64,000 nucleotides of DNA from Tritrichomonas musculus. Its lineage: Eukaryota > Parabasalia > Tritrichomonadida > Tritrichomonadidae. The position numbers were made by a program, and so were the translations under genes. The number at the start of each line of letters is the position of its first letter. Position 1 is the stretch's first letter. Under the pieces are notes generated by a model, which had not been told where the DNA came from, searched no databases, and saw only the letters and a program-made list of their open reading frames with translations. Positions 19,995 to 30,654 of the stretch are shown here, in pieces. The DNA is taken from NCBI GenBank assembly GCA_039105265.1, contig JAPFFF010000008.1, positions 868,001-932,000 of the forward strand. The letters run 5' to 3'.

Positions 19995-21143
19995 TTATCT
20001 GTCTACATAAATATAATTAGTAATATTGCTCATTTGAAAAGGCTCTCTATTTTTAAGATCCTCAACAGTCAAAAATTGACTATTTTCTTTTAAATATTGA
20101 AAAGAAGTTCTATTATCAACAATACCTGAGTCAGATATGCACAAAAAGCAGCATGTATCACGTTTAGGATTATCGACTCGATAAATGTAAATATTATCCG
20201 GATAATTTCCAGAATAAAGTGCAATCCGTCTTTTATTTTCTTTTCTTCCATGCATCGAAATCATGTCCTTTATTGGTGTCAATTTGACGTCAGCTGGACA
20301 CTTTTTCAATGATGAAAATTTTCCATTCAAAAAGTCGGCTGGATTATCTGAATTACAGATATTTTCTGCCCAGCGTGGGTCATTCCAAACTTTCATGCTC
20401 TTAAATCCGACTTTTTTTAAAATAATCGTTTCTGTTGTATCGTCCTGATGACGATGGGAAAAATGGAAATTGTATGGCCATGAATAATCATGAATCGTAT
20501 GAATTTCAACCATGGCCCTAGACATCAGCCAACCAGTTCCTCCGCCTAAAAATATTCTATTGTTTAAATTGTTTGCATATCCTTTGAAAATGATATGTTT
20601 TTTAGGATCATATATTAATCGGAGTTCATTTATTAATTTCTCTAGATTTGTAATATTTAGAATAGTGTCATCCATGGCTCGATACAAAAAGTCACCCAAG
20701 CTCTTATTATTTAGAAAATACTCATAAGCATAAGCATTTTTCCCTGCTATGGAAATGGTATCATCTTTGCAACTTGAAGCAAGTAAGTATGGATATTTTG
20801 GATCTGGACGAACTTTTTCTCCATAAACAACAAAGTAATGAATATATGATTTATTTATGTAATAATGATCTAAAAATTTGTGTAGGCGTGGCTTTGTCTT
20901 ATTACTAGAATGAATTATTATCGTAAAATCTTTTTTAATCAATTTACTGGTCAAAAAAATGGAAAAATCATGATAAGAAAAATAACTATAACGTAGAAAC
21001 ATTAAAAAACGTATGAAAATAATCAATGTACCTGGAAAATTTGAATTCAATCTTGCTTTTGATATATTTCTGATTATGAATTTCTTTTGATCTTTTTTCA
21101 TAATTATGAAAAATGTAAACTTCTCAATATTGAATAAACTCAT
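19995..21143 (-). CDS. Fringe-like (GT31-type) glycosyltransferase
   Basis: A protein of 382 aa from ATG 21143. A basic N-terminus is followed by a hydrophobic segment (about residues 36-58, LIIFIRFLMFLRYSYFS), consistent with a type II Golgi membrane anchor. The lumenal domain has the marks of the fringe/core-1 galactosyltransferase fold: DFTIIIHSSNKT, KYPYLLASSCKDDTISIAGK, the nucleotide-sugar metal site FLYRAMDDTILN (DDT in place of DxD), the loop FLGGGTGWLMSR, and HRHQDDTTETIILKKVGF near the catalytic base. It should transfer a sugar from a UDP donor to a glycan or glycoprotein; the exact linkage cannot be told. Many similar genes exist in trichomonads, which carry a dense surface glycocalyx. 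All core motifs are intact. Confidence 0.8.
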   Translation of the reverse strand: MSLFNIEKFTFFIIMKKDQKKFIIRNISKARLNSNFPGTLIIFIRFLMFLRYSYFSYHDFSIFLTSKLIKKDFTIIIHSSNKTKPRLHKFLDHYYINKSYIHYFVVYGEKVRPDPKYPYLLASSCKDDTISIAGKNAYAYEYFLNNKSLGDFLYRAMDDTILNITNLEKLINELRLIYDPKKHIIFKGYANNLNNRIFLGGGTGWLMSRAMVEIHTIHDYSWPYNFHFSHRHQDDTTETIILKKVGFKSMKVWNDPRWAENICNSDNPADFLNGKFSSLKKCPADVKLTPIKDMISMHGRKENKRRIALYSGNYPDNIYIYRVDNPKRDTCCFLCISDSGIVDNRTSFQYLKENSQFLTVEDLKNREPFQMSNITNYIYVDR

Positions 21144-21821
21144 AGAATATTAAATTCAATACCCATTTTTATTGAAAAAGATTAGGTCAAAAAAGCATAT
21201 ATTTCACCTGAACGATCAAAAAAAGATAAAATATATTTTTTATTTGATTTAAAATTTCAGGCGATTACGATTTCCCAAAATAGTCATTTCTTTAATAAAA
21301 TTAAATTTTCGTAAACTTTTTGAAATTAATCGTTATCTCCCCAGAAAAGGTGTAAAAAATTAATACTCTTTTTAATTTACTTTTTTCAAATGAACTTTGA
21401 GGGATACTTGGGCAAGATGAAAAGTATTCAGTCTGAATTTCTTGAATTCGTCGAGAATGATGAAAACGTTGAAGATAATTTTCAAAATCTGATTTATTTT
21501 TGAAAATAGTGGAATGACATACTTTTTTGGTTGGCACGAAGAGAAGAAAAAAAGACTTAAAATTAAAGGAATATAAAAAGTTGCTTTTATTACTTCACAA
21601 ATTAAGATTTTAAAAAAAGGAGAATTGTATTCTTGTTCATGTTTTTAATTCAATATTTCACCTTTTTGGTGTATCCAATTAGGATAAATTTATGTTGAAT
21701 TATTTTTAATTAGATATTAAATAATGATTCGAAAGTTTATAGTTTCAACCGATTATTTTTGCTTCAAAAAAATTGAATAGTATCAGAATAATTGAATTGA
21801 AATTCAATTTTTCCTTTTAAA

Positions 21822-21941
21822 ATGTTTTTCGAATATGGCCAACTTGGAGAAAAAGCCAATTGTGAACATAGTATCAGCCCATTAAAAAATATTTGCTGTT
21901 TTACTTCACCAATAAAATCATATTTTATTTCGCAATTATAG
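21822..21941 (+). pseudogene. Small RCC1-repeat remnant
   Basis: An ATG-started frame of 39 codons begins MFFEYGQLGEKANCEHS, resembling the EYGQLG motif of RCC1 repeats; the same motif occurs as NEYGQLGLG in the next open frame. It overlaps the start of that frame in another phase. It looks like debris of an RCC1-like gene lying before, or belonging to, the next one. Confidence 0.35.
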
Positions 21942-22888
21942 TAACCGAACAAAATCAACTACAAGCGATTGGATACAATAATTATTGCGGAATCACTGAT
22001 TCTCTTCCCAAAGAAGTTCTTGATCATTTTACACCTTTTGAAATCAAAGATAATCAAGATCGAGCATTAGTTCCCAAATCTGCAGTTTGTGGTGAAAGTT
22101 ATTCTCTTTATCTATTAACAAATCCCGATGATCCGACCAAATCAATACTTGCATTATCAGTTTCGCATACAACTTCTCCAAATCCAGAAATATTAAATAT
22201 TGGCACCTTAAATCCAATTGCCCTTTACGGTGGTAATGAAAATGCTGCAGCCATAGATGATCAAGGGCATATTATTTTTATACCAACTCAAAGTTCTAAA
22301 TCGACTTTACTTAAATCATGTTCACTTCCAGCAAATGAAAAAGCAATTCATGTTGCTATTTGCTTGAAATTTGTATTTGCATTATCTTCAACAGGAAAAG
22401 TTTATTCATCTTCAATTCCATCGAATAATGAACTTAATTTTTCAAAAGTTAAAGAATTAGATGGAATTGAAATAGTCGATATTTCGGCTTCTTTTGATCA
22501 TTGTCTTGCTGTTTCTAAAAATGGAAAAACTTTCGGTTTCGGTTCAAATGAATATGGCCAACTCGGCTTGGGAAGATTGAAAAAAGAAGTCAAAAAATTC
22601 ACTGAAATTTCTTCTTTGAAAAAGTTCAGTGTTTGCAAGGTGTTTGCTGGCTCGAATCATTCATTGTTCCAGATTCCTGGAGGGCAGTATTTGTCTTGCG
22701 GATCTAACAGCTACGGACACTTGGCGATCAAAGATAAGCCAAGCAGGAAGAATTATTATTCGCCTGTCGAAACTGTTGTTGAAAAGGGAACATTTTTCGC
22801 TTTTGCTGGACAATTCGTTTCAGTGTTCTTTACGGGTGAATCAGGCATTCCCAAAGATTCACCAAATATGACTTTGAATGATTCTTAA
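21893..22888 (+). pseudogene. RCC1-like beta-propeller protein lacking a start codon
   Basis: The frame is open for 331 codons and has RCC1 character throughout: LQAIGYNNYCGITDSLP, IVDISASFDHCLAVSKNGKT, FGFGSNEYGQLGLG, CKVFAGSNHSLFQI, YLSCGSNSYGHLAI. No ATG occurs in frame until eight residues before the end; the apparent start is a TTG inside unrelated sequence, and I see no intron signals upstream. The expected beginning (an initiator Met just before the first AIGYNN motif) is missing, so the gene has lost its 5' end or its start. RCC1-like proteins regulate small GTPases or ubiquitin ligases in other organisms; trichomonads have many of unknown role. A patch at 22620-22740 is GC-richer than the rest. 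Related N-terminal sequence recurs at 28636. Confidence 0.65.
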
Positions 22889-23027
22889 TAGTTAATTCCA
22901 TATTTTAATAAAATGCCTAAATAAAAAAGTGTTAATTTTTTTTTCAGAATATAGTAAAGTGCCAAACAAAACCTTTCATTTATATAAGTCTGACATTTTT
23001 TTATGTTTAATTAGAATTAATCAACTT

Positions 23028-25158
23028 CTATTGAATTTGTAAATCGAGAACGAGAGAATTTGCATCTTTTGATGACTGGCCAATTATAATTTTATAATTT
23101 CCAGATGATACATTCCAATCATGAATTCTTTCATCCCACCAAGCGAATGATCTTTTATTTAAAGTGAAAGTTATTGTTTTCATTTCACCATGATTGAGCT
23201 CAATCTTTTGAAATCCTTTCAATTCTTTCAGAGGTCTTTTAACTTCTTGGACCAGATCGGAAACGTAGAGCTGAATCACTGTTTTACCTACAACTTTTCC
23301 TGTGTTTACAGCATCAATAAGAACAGAGTAGTTTTCGTTTTTATTGAAGGTCAGCACATTATCATTTTTATCCAGGTGAACATTTTTGTATTCAAAAGTT
23401 GTGTAGCTCAAACCGTGACCGAATGGGAACAAGACGTTAACATTATTAGTATCGTAATAACGATAACCAACAAAGACGCCTTCTTCGTATTTGATATTCA
23501 TTTCCATTTTAAACTATTCATAACTCGGGTTGTCATTGAGCTTAATAGGAAAAGATTCTGCCAGATGGCCAGAAGGATTCACCAAGCCGAAAAGAATTTT
23601 TGCTGTTGCTTCACCACAACCTTCACCAGCAAAATATGTCTCATGAATTGCTTTGACATCTTTGGCCCATGGCATTTCAACAGGCGAACCATTTTGAAGA
23701 ACAACAATAACGTTTTTATTCACTATAAGAATTTCAGAAATCAACATGTTTTCATCTTCTGGAAGAGACATTGTCTTTCTATCTTTATTCTCGAGTTCTT
23801 GAAGTCTAAAAGTACCAGCAAAGACAACAACAACATTTTCATTTTTTGCTTTTGTAATGACATCGATCTTAGAACAGACCATGCGTCCACTTTTTCTATC
23901 AAAACCTTCAATATAAGAAATCTTTACGTTTTTTTAATTTTCTTGTTCTAGGATTGATAACGATGAATCAAGAGGTCTTGTCTTCTTAAAAGCTTTTACA
24001 TAAGCAGATCCAAAGCCTTTTACATGAGGTTTTTTAGCAAAACCTCCAACATACAAAATTTCAAAGCTTTATGAATCATTTTCATATTTCAAAGGAAGCG
24101 GAAGAATTGAATCTTCATTCTTTAGCAGAACGATTGAGTTTTCAGCAATTTTGGTTGCAACTTGATGCTGTTGTTCTAGATAACCTTTTACATTGACCAT
24201 CTTCTTATCAAATTGAATTGAAGTGTCCTTTTCTGACTTTTCTCTCAATTCATTGACCTTTGAAATGATATTCAAAATTCTCTCAACACTTTGATCAACA
24301 ATTTTTTCATCAAGATCACCATTCTGGACAGCTTCAATGATTTCTTCTGCTGCATTTTCATCTCGGCCATTTATGCCTGGCATTTCTAAGCCGAGTCCAG
24401 CTTTGATTGACTCGACTCGATCTTGAACAGAGTACCAATCACTGATCACAATTCCATTGAAATTCCACTGATTTCTCAAAATTTCGGTCAAGAGTTCGTG
24501 ATTTTCAGCTGAGTAGACACCGTTTATTTGGTTGTATGATGACATAACCGCCCAAGGTTGAGACTCCTTGACAGCGCCTTCAAATGAAGCGAGATTGATT
24601 TCGCGAAGTGTTCGCTCATCCATGTCTGACGATGAGAAATGGCGTAATTGTTCTTTGTTGTTTGCAGCAAAATGTTTCATGCAGCATCCGACACCTTTTG
24701 ACTGGACCCCTTTGATGAAGGACCCTGGAATTTTTGTCGATAAAAATGGATCTTCAGAAAAGTACTCAAAATTACGCCCACAAATCGGTGATCGCTTGAT
24801 GTTCACCCCCGGACCAAATATAATGGCAATGCCTTCTTTGACCATCTCATCCCCGAAGTTTTCGCCCATGTATTGCATGAGATCGCAGTCGAAGGAACAG
24901 CATGTGCAACTGGAACTTGGGAATAGTATGCCTGTTTTGGATTTCTCTCGTGGTAAGGTTGGGTCCTGGTTGACTTGGGCCATCACTAGTTCTGATACAT
25001 GGGATATTTAATCGTGGAATTGTTGCTGTCTGATAAAGTGAGGCTCCAACACAAAGAGATGCTTTTTCTTGGAGAGTCATTTGCGATAAAATACTTTTAA
25101 CATCCAATTTATTATTATTATTATTATTTGTGATCACAAATTTTGGATCATTTGGCAC
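23028..25158 (-). pseudogene. GH3 beta-glucosidase-type glycoside hydrolase, decayed
   Basis: The full order of a family 3 glycoside hydrolase is recognisable. The N-terminal barrel has LSQMTLQEKASL, FGPGVNIKRSPICGRNFEYF, CMKHFAANNKEQLR and the nucleophile Asp in GIVISDWYSVQDR. The GH3 C-terminal domain has NVVVVFAGT, VIVVLQNGSPVEMPW and YFAGEGCGEATAKILFG. The fibronectin-III-like end has FPFGHGLSYTTFEY and SVLIDAVNTGKVVGKTVIQLYV. It is broken: no ATG at the 5' end (only GTG, 25158), one frame change near 24960, and in-frame stops at 24069-24071, around 23935 and at 23514-23516. An AAT microsatellite encodes an Asn run at 25112-25129. The enzyme would cleave terminal beta-glucosyl residues. 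The closest relatives of trichomonad GH3s are generally bacterial, so lateral origin is likely but not shown here. Confidence 0.8.
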
Positions 25159-25505
25159 TTTTTCGCAAATTTAATTAATTTCGCATTTTGATAAATTGAG
25201 AACTTTACAATAAAAGTTAAAACAAATATATGCCACTTTATTTGTTGATTCAGTTTTTTTAAATTATTATCATATTAGTATTATTTGCTAATTATTCTAC
25301 TGAATGGGTTGAAAATACCAGCCTATGCTCATGTTTATGAGAAAATGCATATAAGGTTGTATTCATATTAAGATTTATATTTATTTTTCACGTTTAGATT
25401 GAAAACAATATATATGTTGAAAATAATTTAATATACTATAGCATCAATGCATATCAATTTTCTAAGATATTGTAATATTAATTTATAATATGTTTTTGTG
25501 AATGA
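25159..25505. other. AT-rich intergenic region
   Basis: Between the decayed GH3 gene and the Arb2-like gene; no feature other than the Inr at its right end. Confidence 0.4.
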
Positions 25506-25510
25506 TCATT
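25506..25510 (+). promoter_or_regulatory. Inr-like TCATT before the Arb2-like gene
   Basis: TCATT fits TCA+1YW, with its A 28 nt before the ATG at 25536. It also overlaps the TTG that would start a longer open frame, so that longer form is unlikely. Confidence 0.45.
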
Positions 25511-25535
25511 GAAAAATTTTGAATACAAACAGAAA

Positions 25536-26384
25536 ATGATTCTACATCCAGTCGAAAATTCATGGTATGATATTGGTACAAAAAGAACTTTTTCTTTCGA
25601 CACGTCAGGAATGTTTGTAGACAAATATGGAAAAACGCCACAAATAGGATTTAATAATGATTATAAATTCGGTGATTGGCTTCATTCTTATGTACAACAA
25701 AGGCTCATCACTGAAGGCTTGCTTGTTAAAATGGTCGGGAAATGTTCTCCAATCTTTTATTCACCAAAAGCATTCGATTCTCCCAAAAAATTATTATTAC
25801 TTATCTGCGGATCAGGACGAATTCTGGCTGGCTTATGGTCGGTTGGTGTTTGCGCATACCGAGGACTAGACGCGGGATCAGTCCTACCTTGTCTTACAGA
25901 AGCCAAAAAGCGTGATATGGAAGTAATAATTTTCAACCCTAATCATCCAAATTCGTCATCAAATCACACTAGCGAAATATTCCGCCAATTAATTGTTCCT
26001 TCAAATCCAGATCGTGTATGGATTCTTGCCCATTCTATGGGGGGTGATTCCACCTGCAACATCATTGCTGAAAATCCACAATTTTGTATCCAGCACGTCG
26101 AAGCTTTCGCACTTACAGATGGATGCGAGAAACGTGTTCGTGCCGAGGGATTCAGGATTGGCAAGTGGTGCCTCTTGAAAGGAGTCAATTGGGTTAGATC
26201 AGAAGCGGAAGTTAACAAAACACTTGGAGAAGGTGATGCCACAATCCACCGCTCAGCACAAACAAGCGATCACCCGCTGACAACCTTCATGGCGTTCAGA
26301 TATATATGGGAATTCTTTGATGAGAATGGAGCAAATGACGTTAAGTCGCCACAACTACCTGAAAACTTCATTGGTGTGGAATAA
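25536..26384 (+). CDS. Arb2/FAM172-like alpha/beta-hydrolase-fold protein
   Basis: A protein of 282 aa from ATG 25536. It has the Arb2-domain pattern: an N-terminal stretch FSFDTSGMFVDKYGK, a beta-strand plus glycine loop KKLLLLICGSGRILAGLWS, a conserved GSVLPCLTEAKKRDMEVIIFNPN, then a nucleophile-elbow-like HSMGG (WILAHSMGGDSTCNII), and a His-containing C-terminus (TSDHPLTTFMAFRYIW). In fission yeast Arb2 works with an Argonaute chaperone complex, and animal FAM172A affects splicing and chromatin; the fold is hydrolase-like. The Ser of AHSMGG is present, so catalysis is possible. The stop overlaps TAAA. The intact frame, promoter and GC-richer coding DNA indicate a live gene. Confidence 0.7.
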   Translation: MILHPVENSWYDIGTKRTFSFDTSGMFVDKYGKTPQIGFNNDYKFGDWLHSYVQQRLITEGLLVKMVGKCSPIFYSPKAFDSPKKLLLLICGSGRILAGLWSVGVCAYRGLDAGSVLPCLTEAKKRDMEVIIFNPNHPNSSSNHTSEIFRQLIVPSNPDRVWILAHSMGGDSTCNIIAENPQFCIQHVEAFALTDGCEKRVRAEGFRIGKWCLLKGVNWVRSEAEVNKTLGEGDATIHRSAQTSDHPLTTFMAFRYIWEFFDENGANDVKSPQLPENFIGVE

Positions 26385-26992
26385 ATGAAGAAATATCTTG
26401 TTGAACATTAAAGAGAACAAATAATTTGAGTAAATATTTTTTCATGCAATTTTAATTACTATTAATATTGACATAATGTATACAATTATATATTTTTTTG
26501 AGTGTTTTTCCCAAGTTTTTTTTATTTTAAATGAATATTTTGGATTATCGAATATATAATATGTCAATAAATATAAAAAAATTTATGGTTTATGACATAT
26601 ACAAGCATTGAATAATAATTTTTAAACTGGATTTTTAATTTTGACATCAATTAAAAAATACAATTTTTTTCAAAAAAGATTATTTTGGATTTTTATTTTT
26701 AAAAAAATGAATATTCAAAATAATTAATATAATCATATTGTAATTTATCAAGCCAGGCTAATTTTTTTAAGGATATTTATTATGTAATTTTTGTTTTTTT
26801 GAAAGAAAAAAATTGAATTCAAATAAAAAGATAAAAAGCATTCAAATTCATAAATCAATATCTATTTCGATTCAATATTTGAATTAGTATTCATTTTTAA
26901 TAGAATGATAATTTATAACTTAAGAAATAATTGAATAACTTACTTCAAAAACAAAAAACAAGATTTTGATTTTGAAAATGAAAATAATAACT
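26385..26992. other. AT-rich intergenic region
   Basis: No gene, RNA or repeat recognised. The end nearest the next gene holds its promoter. Confidence 0.4.
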
Positions 26993-26997
26993 TCATT
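26993..26997 (+). promoter_or_regulatory. Inr-like TCATT before the calponin-homology gene
   Basis: TCATTTTTCA fits the extended trichomonad initiator; its A is 14 nt before the ATG at 27009. Confidence 0.6.
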
Positions 26998-27008
26998 TTT
27001 CAACAAAC

Positions 27009-28430
27009 ATGACTACAGAAGTTCCTCAGTCTGAAGATTGGGTTCAATTACAGGTTAATGTTTTTACTCGTTGGGTTCAAAATCAATTAAAAAGTAATTC
27101 TAATATTCATATCGATACAATAACAAAAGATCTTTCAAATGGAGTTGCTTTAGTAGAACTTGCAAAGACACTTACACATAAAGATACTCCTCGCACTTGG
27201 ACAGAATCGCCAAAAAGAACTGTTGATATGGTACAGAATTGTGATCTAGCTATTGATATGTTTTCAAAAGACGGAGTCAACCTTGTCGGCATTTCTGGAA
27301 AAGATGTCAATGACAACAATGAAAAGCTTATTCTTGGTTTGGTATGGTCATTAATTTTACATTACTCAATTGGAAAGTTATCTCATCTAAACCTTGACAG
27401 CAGCAAGCAAAACTCCAGCGAAGACATTAAAAATGCTGTTAAAAATGAAACAAGAATGCTCAAATCATGGGCAATTGAAAGGACAGAAAATTATCCAAAT
27501 GTCCATAATTTCAGTCCATATGAATTGTCAATGTGTGCTTTATTGGATTCATACGTTCCAAACAAAATCAATTATTATTCGCTGAATCCTCAAGATACCG
27601 ATCACAATGCAAATCTTGCTACAAATGTAATGAATGAACTTGGAATTCCAATCTTCATTTATCCAGAAGATGTTAAAAGTCATTCATCACAAGTTGATGA
27701 CAAAACTTTGTTAACTCAATTATCATCAATGAAGACAGTTTTGGAAGAACAAACTACAGCAATGGCTGCTGGAAATGGAGAGAAGTCAGATATAGAATCA
27801 GATAGCGAAGGTGTTCCAGCAGCAACAACCACAGATGACTTTTCAAACAAGATTTTCGAAGAAAATGATTTCGATCAAGAATCAATGATAAAAGCAGATT
27901 CATTAGAATCATCAGATACAAATGGAAACCAACACCAGCATGATGATTGGGCAGCAAAATTATTCGAAGATTATGAATTTGAAAATGATTCAATAATTGG
28001 ATTTGATTCCGCCAATTCACCAAAATACAATAACAATCACCAATTTGACGACTTTGTATTTGATTTATCAGATAATAAATCTCAGATCAAAGGTGTCCAA
28101 GTTCATCCACAACCTGAAATCAGACCCAACTTTATTACTAGCGTCCCTAACGGTCTTTCGAATCATTTGAATGATGAATTGCTGGATCGAAATTCAAACT
28201 TAAAAGTTGACTCTAGAGAAGAGGAAATGGAAGTTACTGGTAATCAATATCAGAAACTTCAACCAGAAAGAAAAGGATTCTCATTCTTTAGATGGCTTAT
28301 TGACAATGTATTTAAACCAATTGAATCATTGTTCAAACAACCAGAAAATCAACATCCATATGCAAGAGTTATGTATTTGAATTCGCCAATAACGCCATAT
28401 TATTATTATGTCGATTATAACCGCATGTAA
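27009..28430 (+). CDS. Tandem calponin-homology actin-binding protein
   Basis: A protein of 473 aa. The first CH domain (about residues 10-120) reads VQLQVNVFTRWVQNQLKSNS, LSNGVALVELAKTL, then ISGKDVNDNNEKLILGLVWS with LILHYSI, the standard CH1 pattern of filamin/alpha-actinin-type actin-binding domains. The second CH domain (about 145-245) reads MLKSWAIERTENYP, SMCALLDSYVPNKINYYSL and NVMNELGIPIFIYPEDV. The rest is acidic and Asn/Asp/Ser-rich, with two related segments (FSNKIFEENDFDQESMIKAD and AAKLFEDYEFENDSIIGFDS) and a short conserved-looking C-terminus with FSFFRWLIDNVFKPI. It has no spectrin or filamin repeats, so it is not a cross-linker of the classical kind. Trichomonads have several short two-CH proteins; the likely role is at the actin cortex. 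The stop overlaps TAAA. Confidence 0.88.
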   Translation: MTTEVPQSEDWVQLQVNVFTRWVQNQLKSNSNIHIDTITKDLSNGVALVELAKTLTHKDTPRTWTESPKRTVDMVQNCDLAIDMFSKDGVNLVGISGKDVNDNNEKLILGLVWSLILHYSIGKLSHLNLDSSKQNSSEDIKNAVKNETRMLKSWAIERTENYPNVHNFSPYELSMCALLDSYVPNKINYYSLNPQDTDHNANLATNVMNELGIPIFIYPEDVKSHSSQVDDKTLLTQLSSMKTVLEEQTTAMAAGNGEKSDIESDSEGVPAATTTDDFSNKIFEENDFDQESMIKADSLESSDTNGNQHQHDDWAAKLFEDYEFENDSIIGFDSANSPKYNNNHQFDDFVFDLSDNKSQIKGVQVHPQPEIRPNFITSVPNGLSNHLNDELLDRNSNLKVDSREEEMEVTGNQYQKLQPERKGFSFFRWLIDNVFKPIESLFKQPENQHPYARVMYLNSPITPYYYYVDYNRM

Positions 28431-28635
28431 AAAATAATATAGAGATATAAATTATAATAAAATATTTATTATTACTTTCTTTTGATATATATAACATTTT
28501 AAATGATTACATTGAATTATTTTAGTCAAACTCAACTTTATAATTCTACTTTTTGGAACCAATTAATGTAAGTCTTCCTCATCTTTTATTTCTTCGTCAG
28601 TTTCTTCTTTTTCATGTTATGATGATCATTCTGTA

Positions 28636-29430
28636 ATGATTACTTTAGCAGGCGAAATACTAGCAATTGGCAATAATAAAGATGGTCGAATCAGTGGATC
28701 CCTTCCGAAAAAAGAACTGACCGAATTTGCGAAATATGAATTGAAAAACAGCAAGAACCGTCGCTGCATCCCAATTTCCGCTGTTTGCGGGAGATTTTAC
28801 ACTCTTTATCTTGTTACGATCAAAGGAACGAACAAAAATTATCTTGCCTATTCATCAAGAGTACGAGATCATGAACAGTCTTCATCACCGCAACATCATC
28901 AAAGCGCATGGAAATAGTTTTGGTGACAGAAGCCATGCGCCGTGTATTCTGCTTTGTTCGAAACATCATTAACGATCTTTCGAACAAAGAAAAAGTGACA
29001 GTTATGTATGAGCTAAGTGAAGCCATGAAGGAAGTTCACATACATGGAATGATTCATCGTGACTTGAAGCCAGAAAACAACCTTCTTGACAGCAGTAAGC
29101 ATGTCAAACTGACAGACTTTGGCGTCTCGTGCATTGTCGACGTGACAAGCCAGACGCAGTCAAAAACCGCTGGTCTCGGCCCTCTCAAATTCATGGCGCC
29201 AGAACTTCTCCAAGAAAGCACGCATTACATTCTTCGGTGTTGTTGCATTCTTCATCCTGACAGGTGAAGAATGCAACATTGTCGAGACAGCGATGGGGAA
29301 GAAGGCAGCAATTCCATCATGCGTGAACAGTATGTCACGCAAAATGCTCAACAAGTGCTGGGAATTGAAACCAGAAGAACGTCCGTCATTCATTAATTGC
29401 ATTACCTCTGCTGACTGTATTCCATTCTAA
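28636..29430 (+). pseudogene. RCC1-like / protein-kinase chimeric pseudogene
   Basis: The first 70 codons from ATG 28636 are RCC1-like and align with the start of the RCC1-like frame at 21.9 kb (EILAIGNNKDGRISGSLPKK, ISAVCGRFYTLYLV). Without a break in the DNA, kinase-like sequence follows in shifted frames: EYEIMNSLHHRNIIKAHG, then SEAMKEVHIHGMIHRDLKPE, KLTDFGVSCIVDV and PLKFMAPELLQES, and finally CWELKPEERPSFINCI. The N-lobe glycine loop and beta-3 Lys are absent. At least three frame changes are needed to follow the whole thing, so it is dead. It may be a deletion fusion of two neighbouring genes, or a decayed member of a family with both domains. Confidence 0.6.
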
Positions 29431-30256
29431 TTCGTTGCATTCATTAATTGCATCATTACCAATCAATGAAACACCATCTAGGATTGTTATTGATTTCAAT
29501 GGGCTACACTTTAAAAAAGCAGATTTGCCATTTGTTGTATCAATATTTGAGAGTGTTATTGATGAAATTGATTTACAGTGTGAAAAAGCATGATCACCAA
29601 TTGATGTAACACTATTTGAAAGAGTAATTGATGACAATAACCAGCAATTTGAAAGCAGAATCACTAATTGATATAACACTATTTGGGAGTGTTATTGATA
29701 CCAATGAACTACAACCAACAAAAGCAGATTTGCTAATTGATGTTAAATTATTTGGGAGAGTTATTGATAACAATGAACTGCAACACCAAAAAGTTGAATT
29801 GCCAATTGATGTAACGCTATTTGGGAGAGATATTGATGACAATGCTTTGCAATCCGAAAAGGCAGAATCACCAATTGATGTAACACTATTTGGGAGAGAT
29901 ATTGATTTCAATGACCAGCATTTTGAAAAAGCATATTCGCTAATTGATATAACGCTATTTCGGAGTGTCATTGATTTCAATAAATGGCAACCAATAAAAG
30001 CAGATTTTCTAATTGATGTTAAACTATTTGGGAGTGCTATTGATGATAATGATTTGCAATCCGAAAAAGCAGAATCACCAATTGATGTAACACTGTTTGA
30101 GAGTGTTATTGTTTTCAATGTCCTGCACTTTGTAAAAGCAAAATCTCCAATAGATTTGGCATAGTCTGGAATTGTATATGATGTGTCGTTTTGGCCTAGT
30201 TGATAATATAAAAGTTCACTTCCATCTTTATTGAAAAGGACTCCTTCTTTTGATTT
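29386..30256 (-). pseudogene. BspA-like leucine-rich-repeat protein, start-less and frameshifted
   Basis: The frame opens at 30256 after a stop, with no ATG: EGVLFNKDGSELLYYQLG, an N-terminal BspA motif. It runs through about eight 23-residue repeats of the LRR_5 (Treponema pallidum-type) form SITLPNSVTSIGDSAFSDCK. The frame changes near 29660 and three more repeats follow to the stop at 29386. There is no signal peptide or membrane anchor. BspA-like proteins are among the largest trichomonad families and many are surface adhesins; this copy is truncated at both ends. It lies tail-to-tail with the kinase debris, overlapping it by about 45 bp. Confidence 0.75.
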
Positions 30257-30654
30257 TTAAAGAAAATGTATATAAACAATTTTTTTATGTTTTCTGACAT
30301 TTGAATATTTATAAAAAACAAACTTTTTCAATAAAAAAATAAGTTTTATAAAAACTTTTTGAGTGTTGCTGGAATTAAGCATTTCATAAAATCACAGGTA
30401 GAGTCAACTTTTGTGTTATCTTTCGAATGTATATTTCTCAATAAAAAAAAATGAGAAGCCGTAAAATTTTTATAAAATGATCAGGATGGTGAAGCATCTT
30501 CCTTATTGACCTAAACTTTTTCTTAAATAATAACTATTGAATCTTATTTTCTATGAGTTTTTTCAATATTGAAATGTTTACAAAAAAAATTGATTGACGT
30601 CTTTAAAATAAATGAAATGTGATTTAAAAAAAGAATATTCTTTTGCTATTTTTC
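30257..30654. other. AT-rich intergenic region
   Basis: Only A/T-rich DNA with runs of TTTTTATAAAAA type. No gene or structured repeat seen. Confidence 0.4.

Noticed and set aside
21301-21537. 78-codon minus-strand frame upstream of the glycosyltransferase
   Set aside because: Starts at GTG, no Inr, and a single Cys/His cluster is not enough to call a zinc finger.
23190-23951. 253-codon frame on the plus strand over the GH3 gene
   Set aside because: Antisense to conserved GH3 motifs, with Phe/Ile/Asn-rich composition and no homology to anything recognisable.
29628-30164. 178-codon plus-strand frame with regular repeats
   Set aside because: Antisense of the BspA-like LRR repeats; its regularity is inherited from them.
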